Notes under the pieces: model-generated
The model's input: only the letters and a program-made list of their open reading frames with translations
What the model was told of the DNA's origin: nothing
Database searches by the model: none
Position numbers and translations under genes: made by a program
Source of the DNA: Scedosporium boydii
Taxonomy: Eukaryota > Ascomycota > Sordariomycetes > Microascales > Microascaceae
Direction of reading: 5' to 3'
DNA length: 64,000 nucleotides
Assembly: GCA_002221725.1 (NCBI GenBank)
Contig: NJFT01000036.1
Span: 62,001 to 126,000, forward strand
Part shown: positions 55,275-64,000 of the stretch, piece by piece
Layout: the number at the start of each line of letters is the position of its first letter
Numbering within the stretch: the first letter of the stretch is position 1

Positions 55275-56865
55275 TCCGCAATGCGTTGGAGAGTGCTTGG
55301 GGATGGGTGCAAAGGTTGAGGAGAATCCGTGATGGATAGTTAGAATGGGAGGTGAAGGAAGACAGGAAGAAAAGAAGAGAACGAAGGGATTTTAAATCAA
55401 GTTGTCTAAGATCACAAGATCAAGCTAGTGAGTTTTTTTCTATTGTAAATTAGGAAGTATATCAACAGTAGTGAAGGAGAAGGAGCACTGGAGATGGCTT
55501 TTGTAAGACTCTTTCCACAACTTTGCTTAGCTTCATGATTTATATCTCTAACATCCTTTCAGGAAAGAAGCACTGGAGAAGGCCTTTTACAGCTCTTGCC
55601 AGATCTTTGTTTGGTTCTGCGATTCGTTTTCTATTTTCCTTTCAGAGAAGGAGCCAGCCAACCTTGAATGGCCAACCAACCCCGGTGACAACGAGGAGTA
55701 CGAGCCACAGACCCGACTTGGCTCTGGAGTTGGTTAGTTTGTGCTCAAGGTGCTTGGCAATTCATGGCCGTTTTCCGAACTATCTTCAGTCCTAGGGAGG
55801 CATTGCATCTACGAGATCAACATACGAGGTCCCCCTGCCCTGGCTTCTGGCTTTTTTGTGAGCGCCGCCCGGACTTCGACCTGCCTTGGGCTTACTTCGA
55901 GCAGGTTCATTTCCCCTTCATGTTCGTTCCTACAGCAAAGGCCATTTTCAGCCCCCATTCTAAGCCCGCGTACCACGTATGAATCACGGTGGTAGGCATC
56001 TGAGGCGCCTGCTGACTGTAGTGCTCGCAAAAAGCCCACTTCAAGACACGAGCTCACCAGAAGGGAGCCCAGTGCTCGATTCAGTTGCCCTTCCAGATCT
56101 CGACGGCCACTATTTCGATCGAACAGTACTGCGAGCGAAACAGCGATGCTCCAGAGCCGATAAACTATCGTGTCCCAGTATAGGTAAGTAAACCCCTTTC
56201 TGCCGAGATGATGATGGTCTTCCCGGAGCAATCGCGACGTGCCATTTGAGCTTCTCCTGCACCTGAGGACAGGTGATCTCACAACAAGGTCCTTCATGGG
56301 CGCAAAACTGCCCGGGTGAGTCGCCGGAACTAACGAGACGCATGATGCAAAGCAGACAAGCGGGGAGTGAAGTCGGATCGCAGGGTTGCGGTGTGATCGG
56401 ATCCACTCCCGTGTCTCCGTATTTGGAGTGAAAAAAAAGGTAGCAACTTATTCACTCCCTCGTAGTTAGCATCCCGAGTAAGACCCAAATGCTGTGTCTG
56501 ATTCTGCTTGTAGGGACATTGAAGTTGCCACATAACATTTAGTACCGCATCGACGTTAACCAAGGGCCGTAGCAGAGGCAGGAAGTCGCATCAGCCGTGT
56601 GACGAGAGAAGACATTATCAACGGCTCTATGGCATGGGAGAGAATACCATAAATAGTAACGGTAATAGCTAACATAAACGCCGTAAGGAATCTTGCGAAT
56701 CGATCAATCCACCCTTCTAGATCCCTTCAGGCAAAATCCTACAATCCTGTAACCCCAAAATATCCATCAGAGTAGTGTGTCAGGCGCTTCCACAGAGGGG
56801 GGACAGGCCAAGACTGTGGCCCGGGTCCCGTTTCCTGGTAATCTAGGGCCATGCCAGCTCATCTC
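55275..56865. other. Intergenic with tandem repeat and a possible gene fragment
   Basis: Contains the 84-bp repeat below and one coding-like segment (about 55775-55982 plus). That segment reads ...PCPGFWLFCERRPDFDLPWA with C/G-rich third positions and stops at 55982. An open frame just upstream (about 55564-55740, including EKEPANLEWPTNPGDNEEYE) cannot be joined to it in frame by a normal intron, so it may be a degraded gene. No family recognised. Confidence 0.35.
55480..55646 (+). repeat. Two diverged tandem copies of about 84 bp
   Basis: Both copies start GCACTGGAGA (55485 and 55570), run through TTTGCTTAG or TTTGTTTGG, and end in CTTTCAG (ending 55562 and 55645). A third partial start (AGAAGGAGCC) follows. 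Each unit ends with a good 3' splice-site sequence. Confidence 0.55.
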
Positions 56866-57459
56866 TCACGCCTCACGCTTGATCTCCACCTCCACCAGTT
56901 CGGGTGGCTCGGCCGTGTCCTCTCGAGCCGGCGAGAGGCATGATTTCTTCACATTGTTTTGCTCCGCGGTGTCAGGTGCACCTCTCTTCCTCTTGGGTAT
57001 CGTGAGAAGGTGGACAACCTCCCCATCTTCCTCCTTTATTCGCGTCTTTGGTCTAGTCTTGTCCGAACTTGGTCTTGGCGATGGAGATGGACACGTCGCT
57101 TGCCGGCCATGGGTGGTTGTTGGTGATCTGGTTGTCGTCGCTGCTGATTTTGCTGTCGTCGTTGTTGAGATAGCATCTTCCTCTGTCGATTTACTATTCA
57201 CTAGCGTCGGGATTTGCACACGACGCTCCGGCGTTCGGGTCTGCACCAGCGTCGGGACTGATGACTCGATCTCACCATCACTCCGAGGACTCCGACTAGG
57301 GGAAGCCGCGGCGGGTTTCTTTTGTGGTGCTTTCTCTGTCTCCTGCTTCCCACAGCACGTCGTTGCGCCGGAATCTGGGGGGAAGAAGTCGTCGTACGTG
57401 ACGAGTGCCTCGTACACGTGCATCATCCACGTCCCCTGACGTGGTAGGTCGTCCACCAT
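56866..57459 (-). CDS. Hypothetical low-complexity nuclear-type protein
   Basis: A single-exon frame of 197 residues from the ATG at 57459, in a CCATGG context and after an in-frame TAG, so the start is well defined. It opens MVDDLPRQGTWMMHVYEALV, the only ordered-looking part. The rest is disordered and rich in Ser, Thr, Pro and charged residues (ASPSRSPRSDGEIESS). Near the C-terminus are TIPKRKRGA, a likely nuclear localisation signal, and two IK-x-E-type sites (TRIKEEDGE and VEIKREA) that fit the SUMO-acceptor pattern. I do not recognise the family. The opposite strand has a frame of similar length, which is a shadow. Confidence 0.55.
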   Translation of the reverse strand: MVDDLPRQGTWMMHVYEALVTYDDFFPPDSGATTCCGKQETEKAPQKKPAAASPSRSPRSDGEIESSVPTLVQTRTPERRVQIPTLVNSKSTEEDAISTTTTAKSAATTTRSPTTTHGRQATCPSPSPRPSSDKTRPKTRIKEEDGEVVHLLTIPKRKRGAPDTAEQNNVKKSCLSPAREDTAEPPELVEVEIKREA

Positions 57460-60400
57460 GGTTATATTGCTGTCCTCGATGGACTAACGGAATCCCCGAA
57501 GTTAACTTGCTCAGGTGTACGCATGTCAAAAACGGAACTAAAAAAAAAAATCGATCGAAGGACGCAGCGTTGGTCGAAGTGAGGGAAGTGAGGGGTGAGA
57601 AAAGCCAAGGCGAGGGAAGGGGAAGTTAATAATTATTTTTCTGGCAAATTGGGTTGGCGGAACGAGCAGGACAGACAGGCCTTCTTAATGTAGCATTCTT
57701 TCCGCCTGGAAAAGCGAACCGCAGAAAAAAAGGCGACACGAAACCCTACCCTACATGGATGGTACAGTAGTGTCCACTTTCTTGGCGACGATCCCGGTAC
57801 CCATGCCGAGCATCAGCTTCCCATCCGTACTAGTTTAGTTTGTCCTCGTAGACATAAACGCCTTCGTACTCCTGGGGTGTACAGACTGTACATGGCCCTG
57901 ACATCCTGTGAACGGGGATCGCCAGACCCAAGGATCCATTCATCTCTTCATTTTACCCGCACATTGGTTTGGGAAACAGGTGAGAGCTTCCCTGATAGCC
58001 GCCCGGGAGATCCTGAACTCAGTGACTGGTGACCTTCCGTCACACGTCAATCACAGCCCGAGCGCCGGAATCTCTTGATTGCATCTCATCTATTCCGAGT
58101 CACTCCTCAGTACCGAGACAGCGGCTCGGAGTCGAAATGTCGAGGCCCGTTAGTTAGTCTACATACGTGCTAGGCCTTGTGCGGAGTAATGCTCCCGGGC
58201 TGCATGGTCTGGCCGTCGGGGATAAGGGACCCCTTCCGCGATCTCTACCCGCAATACTAGCCTTTTTTTTTTTCTCCTTTCTTGAATCCTACTAAAAGTA
58301 GGATGGAGAGAAGTCCTACGGTGGCGATAATCGAATACATGCACAGACAGGCCCGTTTGGATTTTTGTAACTCGCCGGCACCGGACTGCTCCGATAAGGA
58401 TGCCATACTAACTCGAACTGATGGATGGGGACTGGACAAGAATGAATAGAAAATGAGTGGGGAAACAAGCCAAGTCGCATCAGGTGGCGAGGCTCGGCGT
58501 TTACAGGACGAAGCAATAATACAAATGAATAAAAACCTGGGAAGAAAATGATAAATGATGAACAGGGGACCCTGGCATGGGCATGCAGCGCAATGCCCAG
58601 CCAGGCTGCCCTGGCCGTTGCCAAGAGAGGGCGAGAGAGTAAGAGCCAACACCAATCTGCCTTGGGATGGCACAGACCCAACCAAGAAGGTGTTGCACAT
58701 CTCACAAATCAGATTCGTGAATGCAGTGAGCGTGGCGAGCTTGACTTTCGAAGGAGGTATTCGTGGTTCGATATTCCAGTGCGAGTGCGGGTGGGGAGGG
58801 TTAGACATATCTCTCTCTTTTCGCTCTTTCCTTTCTTCTTCTTTCAACCCAGGCCTTATTGAACGTGTGTCGTCTGTTGTCTCCGTTTATTTCTATCTCC
58901 GCGGCGACAAGGGGGTCACCTACGCTGCGGGTTGTGGGGAGATCGAAGCTGTCGTACTACCTACCGAGCACGAAGCAGGCGAACCAATAATAATAATAAT
59001 AATGCCATTGTGCGAAGTAATTCCGTGAGACACACGGCTTGCCCCGGACAGGAAACAATAGATGTACATCGAGGACGCCCACCTGCTTCATTCAGCCAGC
59101 AATGTGTGTTGTGTTGTTTGTTTGCTTTGCCAGGAATTCCGTGCTCCCCGCCCGTCCGCCCGCCACCCAATGTGACACGGACTGCCACAAGCGTCGGATC
59201 ACTGCCGCATTGGATGAACATGGACAGGTGCGACTTGGGTATTTTGGAAATGAGACGGGGGCTGCTTTTTGAATCCACAGAATCCCGAGGCATCCTTCTC
59301 TTCCTCTGCTTGACGTCCGGGATCTGTCAATCGTCTCTCTTCTTAGTTCGCGGATATCGACACTACGCTAAATTTTCCGACCGATTACAACTCGCAAAAT
59401 GACCGATCTATTTCTCACATGGCACTAAAAAAAACAAGTGCCCCATGCGCCAGTTCGGTGCGAGAAAAAAAAAAATAAAAGAGAGGGACGGGGAACGGGT
59501 ACTTGCGTGCCGGGGGAACCAGCTTGCGGCAGGGGGGCGGGACACCAACATGGGTTGGGAAAGGCGGATGTGAGCTAATTTAACTCTATTTTATTACGAA
59601 GGGGCAAGGATGCACGAAGTACGACCTGATCACTCCGCCCTGGTTGGCCGCACGGTTCCTCCGTCCTCTTGTCCTTCTTCCCTGTCCTGTCCCTTCGAAC
59701 CTGGTCGGGGAGCGAGAGAGATCGAGTGAGAGAGAGTGTGTGTGTTGTGAGCTGGCAACATCAGAAAAAGCAAATTTGCTGTTGGCCCGCCTCACGCCCA
59801 GAGGCGTTCCTTTTCCGAGTGCGAAGTACTTTTATTCTCGAGGACGGATTTGATTAACCGAGGCTTGCCGGGCGAATGGGGTAAAGAGTAACACTGCATC
59901 TGCGTGATTCAGGACAGGACAGGACAGAACATGGCCTGGCTGTGCTGGAAAAGACCAGCCATGCATATGCATGCAGTTGTAGGGAGTGGATTCGAGTGAC
60001 GGTCCTTCCAGTGCTCGACTCCCTTTCATTACTGCTTCCGTCCCTTTAAGTCAGCTACCAATTTTGATGGCGTTTTCCATGTCCTCATCGCGTCGTGTTT
60101 GCAGGTCTCGCTCTGAGAGTGTATCCTCGACGTCTTTCTTCAGTCCGTTGTAGAAGTGACGGTCTGTGTAGGTACTTACGCGGCAGGCTGCCTTCTACGT
60201 CCACCTGGCTGTGTTCTGCCCGGCCCTTCGTATTCTATGGGAAATTTGAAGTCGGGCAGGACAAGGACAAACAGAGCGGGTGTGACGAGAGCACTTCCCT
60301 GCATGCAGCTCCCAAGTCCAAGTCCTCGGCCTGCTCGACCCCCTACAGCGCGACAAGGAGAGTAATATGAAGCCTGCAGCAGACCCAGAAATCCGGAAAG

Positions 60401-61180
60401 GAGGCCACAGTTTCAGTCTCTCCGAAGCCCGAGAGAGCACACGACACCCTCGTGCAAGGACGGAAACTCACAGTCAAAATGCAACACCAGCTCAGCCCTC
60501 TCGCAGTAGCAAAACGATCCCCGGTAAAGTGCACTGACCCTTGCGGGCAGGGAGGATTTCCGTGCAGGGATTCTTATGGTCGGTGATGCAGGGTACCCGT
60601 GAACTTGTGTGTTGAAAAAAATCTCTGCTCCAGCTCTCCAGGCCGCGCTCTTTTTTGAAGTGTCCAGCGTGGGCGTGATGAGCCCGCTCATCGGCACCGC
60701 AGTCACCATTCTGGCTGTTAATGTTGTTTAGTATTTTTTTAAAGCCCAATGTCATGGAGGCGGAACCCGGGTGCGACCCCTCGTGATCCTTCAAAGCTGC
60801 CTTTTCTCAAACTCACTCTTCCACCGGTTGGTAATCTCGAGGCTCACGGTGTCGGTCGACGAACCGAGTTCACCTCCTCACACATGGCCGATTGTTCCGA
60901 GCATGCCCAATGCTACCAAACGGAAACCCGGAATGTACCGGGCTGGTTTTCTCTTTCAGCTGCTGTCAAGGAATACCGGGCTGACGTTGCAATATGAAGT
61001 CCCCAAAGATGTATCCCACACAGCTCTTGAGACAGATCATATTCCGGCCTCCCTTCGTGATCAATTACCACGCGATACATGCCCCAGCCAATGAGTATCT
61101 ACGCCCCCAACCTTGGCAGTGTCCCCGCATGACCGGAGATGGGGGAGATGGTGAAGCATAGCCATCACAGCCATTTCTTT
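57460..61180. other. Gene-poor flank, no gene recognised
   Basis: About 3.7 kb. Frames such as 58257-58847 minus (ends in one hydrophobic helix and KKGEKKKG) have no motif and contain low-complexity CT/AG sequence. An (AAT)n run lies near 58987-59003. GA/GT-rich tracts lie near 59714-59745. Stretches near 58250-58270 and 59465-59480 are homopolymeric. No RNA gene seen. Confidence 0.4.
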
Positions 61181-62540
61181 TTATCCGTTGCGTTGATGTC
61201 GCATCCGGAGCGAAAGAGCAATCCAAGACCTTCTATTTTCGAGGTAACAGGCTTAGAGTCAAGGGTGTAGACCGATTTTAGGTCCCTGTAGAAGGGAATT
61301 ATCGAAGCCTCGCCCTTTGAATTCCCCGCCTCGACTTCCACGCTGGCGCCCTGATAGAGGAGGCGCGGTTAGTATCGGGCGTGCGACGCGAAACATAATT
61401 GACACTGGTAACAGGCACAATTTCCTGCAATTCTACCTTCAAACTTGCTGGCGAATCGGTCACACAGCACCGCACGTCCCGGTTGAGTCAACAAGTTGTA
61501 AGGTAACGAAGCGCGATGCCGCTGGCTGACTCGATCAGGCGGCAAGTAGATTCATGGCCCTCATTCCTCGGACCCACTTCGTCTGGTAGATGTTGAAAAG
61601 GTCCAAGCGCTTCGACTCCGGTCGACCGCGTCCGGGAGTAGGTCGTCGTCTATCACGGCGTCGAGGTTAATAAGCATCTTGGTCACCTCTAGGCTATCTG
61701 TGTATACGGTATGTTGGAATCTTCGGAGTATATAGAGGGTGAGAAGAACAAGGCACTGTAATTACCTGTATATAGGTACGTCACCCTTGTGAAGCATACT
61801 AAATCCCCGTCTGCGTGCTTGGAACCTAGCGTATTGATGTCTCTATCTCTGTGCATCGGTCGAGGCTTTCCAGATCGAAGTGCTTTTTCTCAGTTCTTGC
61901 GCACGGCAAGGACGCTCTTCTCAAGGCGAAGAATGTCGCAAGGCCTTAGCCGAATCCGCCGTGAAATATCCCGTGAACATCGGCTCCTAAATCAAGGAGA
62001 AGAATAGCTGCCTCGTGACATTGTAAGTTGCGGTATGGAAGGGTATCATCCCGTCAATGGAATGTCTGCATTCGGGTCAGTGTCGTGAGCAAGAAGAAAA
62101 CGCATAGTTTCGATATGTCCGTTTGCAGTGACAGCATGGAGAGCCGTCATGGTGTGCGATGTCAAGCGTTGATATCGATGCTCGGGTCGAGTATAGTTCT
62201 CGGTCTTTCCGAGCCGCCCTGGCCGCAGCATCGTAGAATTCGGGAGATTTCCCAGCTGCTCTCACGGCAATCGCCATGTTGAGTAGATTTAGGATCGTGG
62301 GCTGGCGCGATTCCCAACAGACGTTTTAGGATCAATAATGGAGTCGTGTAAATGGCCGGGCATCGGCCGCAAGAGTGGCTCAGAACTCGGGACCGAGATG
62401 GAGCGGGACCAGAGGGGCAAACAGGAAATGCCACGTCATGTGTGCGGTGCGGGTCATCCGCGACGTGCCCAGAAGTGTTCCTTGAAGCCGACTGCAGCTT
62501 GAGAGCAACTGAGGATCTCGTCTGCTCCCCTGACATGCGG
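61180..62540 (-). pseudogene. Decayed ankyrin-repeat gene
   Basis: Ankyrin-like pieces follow each other on the minus strand but in different frames and with stops between them. Near 62145-62060 is MTALHAVTANGHIETMRFLL followed by AHDTDPNA, close to the repeat consensus. Near 62015-61980 is AAILLLDLGADVHG. Near 61700-61640 is SLEVTKMLINLDAVIDDD. Near 61365-61330 is RLLYQGASVEVE. Near 61230-61185 is GLLFRSGCDINATD. At least two frame changes and several stops separate them, so an intact protein is unlikely. Introns could explain some gaps. The order and strand are constant, which argues for one ancestral gene. Confidence 0.55.
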
Positions 62541-64000
62541 ACGGCTTAATTAAAGTGTAAAGTGAACTCCACTCATGTCAATGTTTTCCAATCGAAGGAG
62601 TGACGAAGAAGGGATTTAGGATCGGGGGGTATACGCGAGGTGCGAGAGCCGAGGGCGACCTGTCTAAGGAACACGTGGCGAACCGTATATATATATATAT
62701 ATATATTTTTAGTATCATCGGAGTGCGAGTTTACACACTCTAAGACGTCAAGTCGGCAAGGAGACCAGACCGCATGTGACCATCCCAGATCTACCGTTGC
62801 CGAGGGCCTCCGTGGGGGGATACGCGGTGGCATACCTCAACGAGTGCTGTAGGGTATTCCAGGTACCGGATGAAAAGTGAACCTGAGGGTTCCGACATGT
62901 TCACGACGGCCCATCTTTTGCGTTCGATGAGGGTAACGTTTCTGGGCGGGCTGGGTAATCTTCATTTGATTCTCAGGTGATAGAGCGTAAAGGGGACTAG
63001 GATATTCCTACTGTCGCCCATCTTCTCTGGTTGGGACGTGGCTTACGCACTCGGCTGGTTAAAGAGTGACATTGAATGGAAATCGTCGAATAGAGGTTTA
63101 GGACACCCAGGGTTGGCGAGCATAGACGACCAGCGCCTTATCTCAGAGGCATTGTTTCTTGTTAACTTGGGGGTTTGAATCGAGACACGCGAGAGCATTG
63201 TCCCTTGAATTGATCCAGATCGTGACTCGAGACGGTTGTTGTAAACATAAAGAGTGGTGGTTTAACGTCGCCCTCGCCTACCGTGGTCTACCATCTCCCT
63301 CCTTTAGGTCCTTCCTTCTCTTCCTCGTTCAAAGCTCCAAAGACAGCTCGACCATTGTGATTGTCGGCATATGGCTAGCTTTTCCAGCTGCGCCACGGCT
63401 GCGGGACCTGATCTTATCCCCACTCATACCACGCCTACATTGTGTTCCTAACGCCAAACGTAACTATCCAATTCGTAGATTACATACAAGAGTAGATATT
63501 CTTAGCCAACATTCCACCGTCATCATCTCCTTCTCGCAAGGAGGCGCTCTTATCGTAACACTCGGGAGAAACCCGACAGGTTAGCAGTCAGATGAAGGTT
63601 CTGGGTCAGTCGCCGCCCTTCGACCGTTTCTATTGACCAGTTCATTATAGCGTGGATGTTCCGTACTAGTCCTTTTCTTCCAGAATCATCCATCAGATCA
63701 AGCCACTCCAAGGGGGTAACCCTAATGAAACTATCCAGTTTGCCTGGCCCTTCCTTGCAAGATTGGATATACTCGTCAATTTTGAAGTTGGTAAAACAAA
63801 CGTAGTGCCGGACACAGTTGATTACAACGACGCTGGTGCAATATTAGCGCAGACTAGATGAGCACGGGCGTGTAAGAAGGTGTTGGGTTGAATGGAAGAA
63901 GGGAGTGCAAGGAAGAGAAATGACAAAAGGAGGGCGGGTAATACTTTTCTGGGGACTCCGGACTCTCCAATCTAGCCGAGAGAGCCTCGCACGTCATCTG
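62541..64000. other. Right end of the window, one possible coding segment
   Basis: A minus-strand frame at about 63555-63845 is open for nearly 95 codons and reads like protein (VVVINCVRHYVCFTNFKIDE, then RVTPLEWLDLMDDSGRKGL). It lacks a start near its left border and may be an exon or relic. A (TA)n run is at 62686-62706. A 141-codon plus-strand frame (63159-63584) is judged accidental. No other gene is seen. Confidence 0.35.
62686..62706. repeat. (TA)n microsatellite
   Basis: About ten TA units without interruption. Confidence 0.9.

Noticed and set aside
58257..58847. 196-codon minus-strand membrane protein
   Set aside because: The frame runs through low-complexity purine/pyrimidine tracts at both ends, competing frames on both strands are open, and only one hydrophobic helix is seen.
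62686..62706. Origin or centromere-like AT element
   Set aside because: It is a plain TA microsatellite of about 20 bp with ordinary flanks.
1..64000. CRISPR array, insertion sequence, or intact retrotransposon
   Set aside because: No regularly spaced repeats, no transposase, integrase or reverse-transcriptase motifs were seen on either strand; the intron-rich genes show a eukaryotic genome.

Overview
The window looks like nuclear DNA of a filamentous ascomycete (Pezizomycotina). The evidence is short GT-AG introns of about 50-100 bp in most genes, intron-bearing tRNA genes, and families typical of these fungi: LaeA-like methyltransferases, a PTH11-like rhodopsin-fold membrane protein, Zn(II)2Cys6 regulators, a NACHT-type STAND protein, an MDR1-like ABC transporter and a relic of a HeLo-associated kinase. 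No species is assigned. Gene models below were spliced by hand from frame continuity and splice consensus; there is no transcript evidence.

Left part (0.4-28.5 kb): metabolic and regulatory genes. In order they are an SDR oxidoreductase broken by one in-frame stop, a LaeA-like methyltransferase, a secreted-looking GMC oxidoreductase, a PTH11-like receptor-type protein, a MYND/DUF4470 protein, an unrecognised multi-pass membrane protein, a DHA2-like MFS transporter, a Zn2Cys6 regulator, an acyl-CoA synthetase with a small upstream exon encoding a probable mitochondrial presequence, and a second Zn2Cys6 regulator divergent from it. Transporter, regulators, ligase and oxidoreductases resemble an accessory metabolic neighbourhood, but no backbone synthase is present.

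Middle part (29-42 kb): a Rad5/HLTF-like SNF2 ATPase lies head-to-head, 625 bp apart, with a 1,435-residue STAND protein. The STAND protein joins a NACHT NTPase to two C2H2 zinc fingers and an ARID DNA-binding domain in one open frame. I regard this as the most unusual object in the window. A full-length MDR1-type ABC exporter converges on it.

Right-middle part (43-51.4 kb): tRNA-Glu(CTC) and tRNA-Asp(GTC), both with introns; a small conserved-looking protein; a fused diaminopropionate ammonia-lyase/M20 deacylase, equivalent to bacterial YgeX and YgeY in one chain; and a second LaeA-like methyltransferase with an SPK-repeat N-terminus and an apparently non-canonical splice acceptor.

Right part (51.5-64 kb): a degraded, gene-poor flank with a kinase C-lobe fragment, a short CorA-like protein, two orphan small genes, short tandem repeats, a decayed ankyrin-repeat gene and long stretches without recognisable coding sequence.
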